NCBI GenBank assembly: GCA_934646965.1
Contig: CAKUEZ010000108.1
Coordinates: 1 to 6,641, forward strand
Source: an uncultured Collinsella sp.
Lineage (GTDB): Bacteria > Actinomycetota > Coriobacteriia > Coriobacteriales > Coriobacteriaceae
DNA length: 6,641 nt
Direction of reading: 5' to 3'
Made by a program: the position numbers and the translations under genes. The notes beneath the pieces are model-generated. The model was not told the origin of the DNA and ran no database searches. It worked only from the letters and a program-made list of their open reading frames with translations. Shown one piece after another: positions 1 through 5,457 of this stretch (within the stretch, counting starts at the first letter, position 1; each line of letters starts with the position of its first letter).

Positions 1-839
1 AGCCTGTGCCGCTCCGTCTTCCCGCTCGACGCGGGGATCGGGGAGACGCCGCACAGCATCGAGAACGCCGCCTCGCCCTTCAGCCTGCCGGGGTTGTCGC
101 CGGCGGCCACGACCAGGGCGGCGGCGGTCGTCGTGCCGCAGCCCTCGATGCCGAGCAGCGCGGGCGCGTTCGCCTCCAGCAGCGCGCGGATGCGCGCGTC
201 GCAGGATTCGACCTGGCTGCGGGCCTCCTTCCAGACCGTCGCGACGGACCGCAGCGAGGCCAGCACGCTCTCCTCGAGCGCGTCGCCCGCCTTCCTCCTG
301 CGCGCGAGCAGCGGCATGAGGTCCTTCGGCCGCTCGCAGCCCCTGAACCGCTCCCTCAGGGCGCCCGGGGCCGTCGTGAGCATCGACTTCGCGCAGGCCA
401 CGCAGGACGTGGACGTCGCGACGGCCAGCCTGCGCGCGACGTAGAGCTGGCGCACCGCCTCGACCCAGCCGTCCTGCGACTTCGGCACGGAGCAGCCCCT
501 CCCGGACGCCGCCTTGCGCGCCGCGCGCTCGGCGTCCAGCGGGTCGCTCTTCCCCTCGCCGGGCCTCGCCTTGTCCCTCTTGGGCCTGAGCACCTCGACC
601 ACGTTGTACCCGAGCTCCACGAGCCTCCTCGTCAGCCCGGCCCCGTACGATGCCGTGCCCTCGACGCCGACGACCAAGCAGCTGCCCGGGTCGCCTATCG
701 CCTCCGCCAGCCTGTCGTAGCCTTCGGGGTCGGCCCTGAAGCTCCCGCTCCGGATCTTCCTCCCGAGGCCGTCGAGCAGGCACAGGACATGCACGTCCTT
801 GTGCGTGTCGACGCCCGCGATGACAGTTTCGCCTTCCAT
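1..839 (-). CDS. IS110-family transposase (DEDD recombinase), 3' end beyond window
   Basis: This is the recombinase of an IS110-family insertion sequence, which excises the element as a circle and reinserts it. The open frame starts at an ATG (839-837) and runs off the left edge after 279 codons, so the C-terminus is missing; family members are usually 330-400 residues. The N-terminal RuvC-like domain shows GVDTHKDVH with D11, VEGT with E60, and KSDPLDAERAAR with D99 and D102. These are the DEDD acidic residues at the spacing expected for the family. A helical linker (about 125-225) leads to the Transposase_20 domain: a helix-hairpin-helix-like GIEGCGTTTAAAL (230-242), then GVSPIPASSGK, where S271 or S272 would be the catalytic serine. 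An 8-nt purine-rich Shine-Dalgarno precedes the ATG by 5 nt. Arginine is very often AGG, unlike neighbouring host genes. No frameshift is visible in the part seen. The family call is firm; whether the element is intact is unknown. Confidence 0.93.
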   Translation of the reverse strand, partial: MEGETVIAGVDTHKDVHVLCLLDGLGRKIRSGSFRADPEGYDRLAEAIGDPGSCLVVGVEGTASYGAGLTRRLVELGYNVVEVLRPKRDKARPGEGKSDPLDAERAARKAASGRGCSVPKSQDGWVEAVRQLYVARRLAVATSTSCVACAKSMLTTAPGALRERFRGCERPKDLMPLLARRRKAGDALEESVLASLRSVATVWKEARSQVESCDARIRALLEANAPALLGIEGCGTTTAAALVVAAGDNPGRLKGEAAFSMLCGVSPIPASSGKTERHR

Positions 840-844
840 TTTCG

Positions 845-852
845 CTCCCCTC
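845..852 (-). promoter_or_regulatory. Ribosome binding site of the IS110 transposase
   Basis: On the minus strand GAGGGGAG lies 5 nt before the ATG at 839. It supports this start and shows that the gene is built for efficient translation if a transcript reaches it. It also marks the downstream limit of the non-coding left end. Confidence 0.7.
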
Positions 853-901
853 GGTCTGCCGCCTGCCCCGCGCCCGAGCCTCCCAGACATTGCACTGACG
901 G

Positions 902-1130
902 GAGCGCTACAATCCAGTTGGCTTGTCCGATTGTCCGCGCTCATGCTCCTATTAGGTCATGGCAGGACTCCGGGTCGCGGAAGCCGGGGCGAGACAGGTC
1001 GGATTTGAGGACGGCCGAAGAGGCGTCAGCAGGTCAGTGGGTCATCGCCCCGGCTTTCAGCATCAGGGTAGCGCTGCGACGCGGAAATCGCGCGCTGTCG
1101 CCGCGCCCCGCAGTGCCCGCTTCCCCCGAG
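902..1130 (-). ncRNA. Candidate IS110 bridge RNA (structured left-end RNA)
   Basis: No convincing gene is seen between the transposase start and the putative element end, but the stretch is rich in secondary structure. Reading in the transposase direction there are three hairpins. (1) 1101-1076: 5 bp, one bulged base, then 3 bp. (2) 1056-981: a perfect 12-bp stem (AAGCCGGGGCGA) enclosing 52 nt. (3) 942-902: GAGCGC/GCGCTC, a small asymmetric internal loop, then ACAATC/GATTGT closing a 14-nt loop. Known IS110 bridge RNAs are roughly 150-200 nt, come from this position, and have a 5' stem-loop followed by two stem-loops whose internal loops pair with target and donor DNA. The number, order and overall length fit that plan. 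Which hairpin would be target- or donor-binding, the exact ends and the guide bases are not resolved. The RNA call is inference from location and folding by eye. Confidence 0.5.
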
Positions 1131-1134
1131 AACA

Positions 1135-1140
1135 ATTATC
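1135..1140 (-). promoter_or_regulatory. Possible -10 box at the IS left end (junction promoter half)
   Basis: GATAAT on the minus strand matches five of six bases of the TATAAT consensus and sits in otherwise very GC-rich DNA. Transcription would start near 1128, just ahead of the first hairpin. In studied IS110 elements the -35 box lies in the right end and joins a left-end -10 box only when the element circularises, switching on the bridge RNA and transposase. The absence of a clear -35 hexamer about 17 bp upstream here fits that idea but does not prove it. Confidence 0.35.
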
Positions 1141-1148
1141 AGTGCAGG

Positions 1149-1163
1149 TAGACGGCTCGTCTA
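1149..1163. repeat. Short perfect palindrome TAGACG-GCT-CGTCTA
   Basis: A perfect 6-bp inverted repeat with a 3-nt loop, followed on the plus strand by TTTT. It lies between the putative IS left end and the larger inverted repeat at 1163-1231. It could be part of a dispersed intergenic palindromic unit, part of a bidirectional terminator, or the outermost bases of the IS. The window alone cannot separate these. Confidence 0.5.
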
Positions 1164-1168
1164 TTTTC

Positions 1169-1220
1169 AAAAAATGCCGGTATGGTCGGCCTATGCCAAT
1201 CTAGCCCCGTAAACCGGCAT
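1169..1220 (-). terminator. Probable intrinsic terminator downstream of the ECF S-component gene
   Basis: On the minus strand ATGCCGG (1220-1214) pairs with CCGGCAT (1180-1174), followed by a run of T (1173-1169). The arms extend imperfectly to 18 nt each (1163-1180 and 1214-1231) through A/T-rich flanks, so AAAA ahead of the stem can pair with the T-run. The loop of 33 nt is longer than usual, which lowers confidence. Loop bases can also fold: TATGCC at the 5' arm can pair instead with GGCATA (1197-1192). The repeat begins 43 nt after the stop codon at 1274, where a terminator would be expected. The plus strand also has T-rich DNA after the repeat, so it could act in both directions. Confidence 0.55.
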
Positions 1221-1273
1221 AGTTTTGAAATGGCACCGTAGCAGTATTGGCTCTCGCCCCGGCTCAATCGCCC

Positions 1274-1972
1274 CTAAAGCCCGTATTTCACGACGACACG
1301 GTTGATGCGGCGACACCAGGGTTTATACAAGGCAGCCAAAAACACACAGGTCGCAAGGCCATGCGTAATATCGAACGGCACCGCCGTGGCAAGGCGCGCC
1401 ACGGCGCCCGCCCAGGTGAGCGGCTGCACAAAACCGATAATGTCGTACGCGTTGATCACGACACCATAGAGCAAGCCCGAGGCAAAGCCATACGCCAGCA
1501 GCGCCGGCATGCGCACGGTGCCGTCGGCGCGGTCGAACGCGCCCATATGCGCCAGCACGCCGCCAACGTAGCCCACCAGACCCCAGGCATACATCTGCCA
1601 CGGCGTCCACATACCCTGACCAAAAAAGAAATTACTGGTCAGCGCCGCCAACGCGCCGACCATAAAGCCGTTGCGGCGGCCGAGCGTCGCCCCCGCGATA
1701 ATGGCGATGGCGCTCACCGGCTTAAAGTCGGGAATGGGCCCAAACAGGATGCGCCCTGCCGCCGCCAGCGCCGCCAGTACCAGCGTGGGCATAATCTGAC
1801 GCAGGCCCGGACGCGACGCCTCATAGCCCGCAAAGAACAGCGCGAGCACCAGCGCCACCACAACCAGCATGGCAAGCGCCGCCCGCTCGATGCCCGCCAC
1901 CAGCGCAGCAGCCATCACCATCGGCACCGCCAACAGCAGCGGAATCTCCATATGTTGCAATGCACGCGACAA
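1274..1972 (-). CDS. ECF transporter S component, probably cobalamin-type
   Basis: This is an integral membrane substrate-binding subunit of an energy-coupling factor importer. It captures a vitamin and hands it to a shared EcfA/A'/T energising module. The 232-residue protein is almost entirely hydrophobic, with about six or seven membrane segments. Around residues 70-125 it has the hallmark GRILFGPIPDFKPVSA, then a G-rich helix, then TSNFFFGQGMWTPWQMYAWG. It ends in VVVKYGL. This pattern recalls S components seen beside cobalamin-uptake genes (CbrT-like), but the substrate is inferred. The start is a TTG (1972-1970) with GGAGG 6 nt upstream; the ATG seven codons further in has no Shine-Dalgarno. 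No ATPase or T component lies in the window, so it would use a module encoded elsewhere. It follows a strong terminator, with only about 44 nt for its own promoter, and I see no clear -35/-10 pair there. Confidence 0.85.
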   Translation of the reverse strand: MSRALQHMEIPLLLAVPMVMAAALVAGIERAALAMLVVVALVLALFFAGYEASRPGLRQIMPTLVLAALAAAGRILFGPIPDFKPVSAIAIIAGATLGRRNGFMVGALAALTSNFFFGQGMWTPWQMYAWGLVGYVGGVLAHMGAFDRADGTVRMPALLAYGFASGLLYGVVINAYDIIGFVQPLTWAGAVARLATAVPFDITHGLATCVFLAALYKPWCRRINRVVVKYGL

Positions 1973-1978
1973 CGGCAG

Positions 1979-1983
1979 CCTCC
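1979..1983 (-). promoter_or_regulatory. Ribosome binding site that fixes a TTG start
   Basis: GGAGG on the minus strand lies 6 nt before TTG at 1972. The in-frame ATG at 1951-1949 has nothing comparable ahead of it, so the TTG is the better-supported start of the ECF S-component gene. Confidence 0.75.
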
Positions 1984-2016
1984 ATCAGATAAATGCCCGT
2001 ACATGGTAGCACGCGC

Positions 2017-2050
2017 AAAAAAGAAGCCGACCAGTCCCCTGGTCGGCTTC
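2017..2050 (-). terminator. Strong intrinsic terminator of the MFS/amidohydrolase operon
   Basis: On the minus strand GAAGCCGACCAG pairs perfectly over 12 bp with CTGGTCGGCTTC across a GGGA tetraloop, and six T follow directly. It starts 45 nt after the stop codon at 2096. The T-run is only on the minus-strand side, so it acts for leftward transcription and separates the operon from the ECF S-component gene. Confidence 0.95.
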
Positions 2051-2095
2051 AACAGCTATTTGCTTTCTTCGCCCGAGGCGCAGCGGCACCAAGCT

Positions 2096-2557
2096 CTATT
2101 CGCCCGTCACCTTAGCGGCAATTGCCGCGGCAAAGGGGTCGAACAACAATCCGCCCACAACGACAAACGCCCAGCCACCCGTCACAAGGCGCGCCCAGCG
2201 CGAAAAATAAGGCATGCCATTGACCACGCCAAAGCCCGTCTGAAAAGCAATCTCAAACAGTCCGATAAGGCAAAAGAGCAGCGTAGCGCCCACAACGGTT
2301 CCGCAGATACGCGCGCCGGGAGTACCTGGCTCAAAGCCAAAAAACTCGACGCACATGCCGACGGTTTTACCAAAGGGCGGCATAAAGCTCACAATTTGCG
2401 CAATGGCAATAGCCAGGACAAGCTGTCCCCAAAAGCCCGTGACGCCTTGAAAATCGAGTGCGGCTTTTCCCTCGATAATCGGCAAAAACGAACACATGAG
2501 CAGAGGGTTGACGATGCCATTGAGGATCGTCACGACGGTGCTCTTTTTCAACGTCAA
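2096..2557 (-). CDS. Small four-helix membrane protein of unknown function
   Basis: I do not recognise this protein with confidence. With the chosen start it has 153 residues and four hydrophobic segments (about 8-28, 42-62, 82-105, 122-145). It looks internally duplicated: W..LV, an alanine, valines and a final P-F recur in both halves (FWGQLVLAIAIAQIVSFMPPF near 42-61 and RWARLVTGGWAFVVVGGLLF, then DPF, near 121-143). This layout loosely recalls DUF2798-type two-helix repeats; that is a guess. The frame stays open to a TTG at 2566, but that codon abuts the AGGAG box with no spacer. The TTG at 2557 has a 9-nt spacer and is preferred; a third TTG at 2551 (giving MKKSTVV) is possible. It is the last gene before the terminator at 2017-2050 and lies 55 nt after the MFS gene, so it is probably co-transcribed with it. 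It could be an accessory subunit or unrelated to the transporters. Confidence 0.75.
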   Translation of the reverse strand: MTLKKSTVVTILNGIVNPLLMCSFLPIIEGKAALDFQGVTGFWGQLVLAIAIAQIVSFMPPFGKTVGMCVEFFGFEPGTPGARICGTVVGATLLFCLIGLFEIAFQTGFGVVNGMPYFSRWARLVTGGWAFVVVGGLLFDPFAAAIAAKVTGE

Positions 2558-2566
2558 GTAAATCAA

Positions 2567-2571
2567 CTCCT
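2567..2571 (-). promoter_or_regulatory. Ribosome binding site deciding the start of the four-helix protein
   Basis: AGGAG on the minus strand is 9 nt from the TTG at 2557 and 15 nt from the TTG at 2551. The in-frame TTG at 2566 touches it directly and is too close to be used. There is no ATG at the head of this frame, so the choice rests on this spacing. Confidence 0.6.
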
Positions 2572-2612
2572 AATATTGTGCCAACCGGCATCGAACAAAC
2601 GGGGGCGTGACA

Positions 2613-3803
2613 CTACGTAAGCGAATCGGGCGAGGGCAGAAGCGGAGACACCAGCGCCGTGGCGCCAAACAGGACGGCGCATCCCAAAAGAAGCGTTTCG
2701 TAGCTCTCGCCAATGCAGCAAGAAAGCACCACGGGAATCAAAAACGTCAATCCCAGCGAGACGGTACTCACCACACCTCCGGCGCTTCCCGCAAGGCCAT
2801 CGCGCACACCGGGAAGCATGTACGGCAGCGACTGGACGACGGGCCCGGCAACGGCGCTCGCGATGCCGATCGCAAACATCAGCCCTACCGAAGACGTGGA
2901 GATAAAGGCTTCCCCAGCCCACATGAGCACGCCTCCGGCGACCGCCGACAAAGCCATAAATGCACGGTAGTCCTTAAACTGTGCGCGCATATAGGGGCCG
3001 ACCACGCTCCCGACAATCGATCCGAGGGTTACAAACGAAGCCAGGACTCCAGCGGTTTGCGGCTCGATCGAAACCTCGAGCGCCGACACCAAATAGCCGG
3101 AGTACGCCGTAGCCGACGCGAGGGCGACTCCAAGCAGCACCGCCACAAGCCAAATCATCGGCATCTTGGCCACTGCTCCAAAAGCGCCCGCCGACGGCAC
3201 GGAGTCACCGGCGCCGCCATCGCTTGCTGTACGCACGGCGTCCGCCGACGGCGCGACAAGCAGCCACAGCAGCCCAAATACCGCAAACAAGACAGCGGCG
3301 AGCACGTATGCCTGACCAGCCGCCGCAAAGAGAGGGGACGTCGCAAGCGAGCAGGCGATGCCGGCGGAGCCCGCCGCATAAAACCACCCCATGGCGCGGT
3401 CGGTGTCATCGCCAAAAGCAGGCCCCAACACCTTCAGCGCAATGGCGTTGATGACGCAGGGCGCCGCACCCAGCAGCACGCTCGCCGCAAACAGCGTTGC
3501 AAACGAGGAACACGCGACGCGCGCGACCGCCGCGACCGCAGAAACCGCCGATGCGAAAAGCACGAGCGCCTTCACGCCGCGGCGATCAGCACAAACACCT
3601 GCCGGCATGCCAAACACCACGGCAGGAATAAACGGGGCAAACAGGACGGCCGAAAACTCGGCAGATGTCAGTCCCAGGCCCGACACAACCATGTGCGCCA
3701 AGCCCGACACCTGATACTGTGCGTAGTTGGCGGCAAACACGATGCCGCACACCACAAACAGCAACGCGTACTTCTCGACCGTCCCTTTGCTCACGTCAAT
3801 CAC
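2613..3803 (-). CDS. MFS transporter, paralogue of the one at 5458-6641
   Basis: This is a major facilitator superfamily carrier of 396 residues with about twelve hydrophobic segments, the normal size for the family. The loop between helices 2 and 3 carries motif A as GMPAGVCADRRGVK (65-78, D73 and R74). Helix 1 ends in NYAQYQVSGLA (26-36). The central loop (about 187-216) is Ala/Gly/Ser-rich and separates the two six-helix halves. Near the end GPVVQSLPYMLPG and GLAGSAGG match the partner transporter. The start is GTG at 3803, only 5 nt after the amidohydrolase stop (TAG, 3811-3809), with GAGG about 10 nt ahead. A GTG three codons later is an alternative. The tight spacing implies translational coupling with the hydrolase. 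The substrate is unknown, and the direction (uptake, efflux or exchange) cannot be told from sequence. Confidence 0.92.
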   Translation of the reverse strand: MIDVSKGTVEKYALLFVVCGIVFAANYAQYQVSGLAHMVVSGLGLTSAEFSAVLFAPFIPAVVFGMPAGVCADRRGVKALVLFASAVSAVAAVARVACSSFATLFAASVLLGAAPCVINAIALKVLGPAFGDDTDRAMGWFYAAGSAGIACSLATSPLFAAAGQAYVLAAVLFAVFGLLWLLVAPSADAVRTASDGGAGDSVPSAGAFGAVAKMPMIWLVAVLLGVALASATAYSGYLVSALEVSIEPQTAGVLASFVTLGSIVGSVVGPYMRAQFKDYRAFMALSAVAGGVLMWAGEAFISTSSVGLMFAIGIASAVAGPVVQSLPYMLPGVRDGLAGSAGGVVSTVSLGLTFLIPVVLSCCIGESYETLLLGCAVLFGATALVSPLLPSPDSLT

Positions 3804-3808
3804 CCTAT

Positions 3809-5455
3809 CTACGCCTCGTCCTTGCGATAGACAATGCGCCCATCGAATATGGTCGTCTCGACTTCCAGCTCGCGAAGCGCCATCGGGTCCATCTCAAATG
3901 GATTACCCGACAGGATAACGATATCGGCCAGCTTGCCGGCGGCAAGACTGCCCAGACGGCGCTCGAAACCCTCGACATAGGCGGAGCCGAGCGTATGCGC
4001 CTGGAGCGTCTCGCCAAGCGTCAGCGCGTTCTCGCGGAAATAACCTTCCGCCGGATGCCCATCGAACTCGCTGCGCGTCACCGCGGCATATACGGTGTCG
4101 ATGGGATCGATCGACATGACCGCAGGCCAGTCGGTACCAAGGCCCAGATGGATTCCGCCGTCGGCCTCCTCCCGGTAGCGCCACATATGGCTCATGCGCT
4201 CCTCGCCGAGCGAGCCCTCGTACACGCCCTGCCCAAGGCCTCCAATGGGATGCTGCGGCTGAATCGCGGCGTTGATGCCCAGGCGCTTCATACGCGCAAT
4301 GTCCTCGAACTGCAGGTTGTCGGTGTGCTCGATGGCAAAACGCGTCCCCTTGTTGCCGCACGCCTCCTCGGCGCGCTCGACGGCATCGATGATCATCGTG
4401 GCCGAGGCATCTCCAATGGCATGGATGCGGACGTCAAAGCCGTTCTTGTTGGCCTCGAGCACCATGCGGTCGAGCGTCTCTTGGTTGCACGCCGGCTCGC
4501 CGCGGAAGCCCTTGCCCATGGGAGCGTTGAGATACGGCTCGTGCATGTACGCCGTATAGGCCTCGGGGCAGCCGTCCAGGATGTACTTAAGGCCCGCCAT
4601 GCGCACGCGCTCACCATGATGGCGCGCCCTCAGAGCCTGCGACTCCGCCACGGGAGCATCGAGCGCAGGGTAAAAGCTAATGCGCAGCGTGCTGAGGTCC
4701 TCGTTTGCCAGTCGGTCGTAAATGTCGTACACGCCGGGCGTAGTCACGCCCAAGGGGTACATATCGCCGATCGAAGTGATGCCGAGCTTGTTGAACTTGC
4801 ACATCGACTTGAGCAGCGAAGCATCGAGGTCCGGCTTGTTGAGCACCACATCGAGCAGAATGTTCGTTGCCTGGGGCTCGGACAGAAAACCGTTGGGCTC
4901 GCCGTTGTCAAAGTGGCGGATGAGGCCGCCCTCGGGCGTCGGGGTGTTGCGGTCGATGCCGACCGCCTTAAGCGCGGCGGTATTGCACCAAACCACGTGC
5001 ATCGAAAAGTCCGAAAGCACAATCGGGCGATCGATGTCGAGCGCGTCGAGGCTACGGCAGTCGGGGTCGGTCGGGTCCTCCCATGCGGGCGAATACCAGC
5101 CCTGGCCGTAGATCCACGGGTTGTCGGGGTGCTCGGCGGCAAACTTCGCCACGGCATCGACGCAGGCCTGCTCGCTCGGCAGGAACATCAAATCGCAGCA
5201 GAAGTCCTCGTCTTTTTGGATGGAGCCGAGCGCAAAGTGCATGTGCGAATCGTTGAATCCGGGCATGACCAGCTTGCTGCCCGCATCGATTACCTCGGTA
5301 TCGGGACCGACAAACGGCTGCACCTTGTCGGGTGCGCCCACGGCGACGATCTCGTTGCCGCGAACCGCGACGCATCCCGCATGGGGCTCAAGCTCCTCGG
5401 CCGTAAACAGCGCCGTCGTCTTAATGACGATGTCGGCAGGAACCACCGTCTCCAT
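3809..5455 (-). CDS. Amidohydro_3 (YtcJ-like) metal-dependent hydrolase
   Basis: This is a cytoplasmic amidohydrolase-superfamily enzyme of 548 residues, full length for the YtcJ/N-substituted-formamide-deformylase type. Members hydrolyse C-N or related bonds with a metal-activated water. A small beta-sandwich (1-62) leads into the barrel at MPGFNDSHMHF, with metal ligands H71 and H73. Further expected active-site residues are K290 in GLKYILDG, H345 in RIHAIGD, H377 in IEHTDN and D442 in LGLGTDWPA. The C-terminal end returns to the sandwich with GSLAAGKLADIVIL, typical of the family. There is no signal peptide. The ATG lies 2 nt after the stop of the upstream MFS gene, with only a weak AAGGA 12 nt ahead, so coupled translation is likely. 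Being sandwiched between two paralogous carriers suggests that the substrate or product crosses the membrane through them. The exact substrate is not assignable. Confidence 0.94.
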   Translation of the reverse strand: METVVPADIVIKTTALFTAEELEPHAGCVAVRGNEIVAVGAPDKVQPFVGPDTEVIDAGSKLVMPGFNDSHMHFALGSIQKDEDFCCDLMFLPSEQACVDAVAKFAAEHPDNPWIYGQGWYSPAWEDPTDPDCRSLDALDIDRPIVLSDFSMHVVWCNTAALKAVGIDRNTPTPEGGLIRHFDNGEPNGFLSEPQATNILLDVVLNKPDLDASLLKSMCKFNKLGITSIGDMYPLGVTTPGVYDIYDRLANEDLSTLRISFYPALDAPVAESQALRARHHGERVRMAGLKYILDGCPEAYTAYMHEPYLNAPMGKGFRGEPACNQETLDRMVLEANKNGFDVRIHAIGDASATMIIDAVERAEEACGNKGTRFAIEHTDNLQFEDIARMKRLGINAAIQPQHPIGGLGQGVYEGSLGEERMSHMWRYREEADGGIHLGLGTDWPAVMSIDPIDTVYAAVTRSEFDGHPAEGYFRENALTLGETLQAHTLGSAYVEGFERRLGSLAAGKLADIVILSGNPFEMDPMALRELEVETTIFDGRIVYRKDEA

Positions 5456-5457
5456 GA

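Larger units (their letters stand above)
1..1150 (-). mobile_element. IS110-family insertion sequence, left end and partial body
   Basis: The element consists of the transposase gene plus about 300 nt of non-coding DNA upstream of its start. This is the usual IS110 plan (long non-coding left end), as opposed to the IS1111 group. The outer boundary is not certain. IS110 elements lack clear terminal inverted repeats, and the right end is outside the window, so no end comparison is possible. I place the boundary near 1141-1157 for two reasons. A GATAAT box that could be the left-end half of a junction promoter lies at 1135-1140. From 1149 onward the sequence becomes AT-richer and palindromic and looks like host intergenic DNA. 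Composition and AGG-rich codon use suggest arrival from another, more GC-rich genome. Confidence 0.75.

Noticed and set aside
891..1146. 8-bp inverted repeat TGCACTGA (891-898) / TCAGTGCA (1139-1146) bounding the structured left end
   Set aside because: It is attractively placed, but an 8-bp match is likely by chance in a few hundred bases, and IS110 elements do not normally have such terminal inverted repeats.
1010..1156. Six-base words GCCGTC and ACCTGC in the putative guide loop (1010-1015, 1029-1034) that also occur next to each other at 1144-1156
   Set aside because: Both words are in the same sense and in swapped order, whereas bridge-RNA guides should show one same-sense and one reverse-complement arm. 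Six-base matches are expected by chance over this distance.
1973..2100. Riboswitch (for example a cobalamin type) ahead of the ECF S-component gene
   Set aside because: Only about 44 nt lie between the terminator T-run and the start codon, too little for a known vitamin riboswitch. The hairpin present is a plain intrinsic terminator of the previous operon.
2572..2612. Possible promoter (TTGTTC, and CAATAT further on) between the MFS gene and the four-helix protein gene
   Set aside because: The spacing between the two boxes is too short for a normal promoter. The TGGCAC word looks like a sigma-54 -24 element, but there is no -12 element.
1247..2620. Long plus-strand open frame (457 codons), and similar ones at 6-1151, 2607-3830 and 3665-5578
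   Set aside because: These lie antisense to clear membrane-protein, hydrolase and transposase genes. They read as Arg/His/Gln-rich sequence with no recognisable domain and cross gene boundaries and terminators. They are by-products of GC-rich codon use on the other strand.
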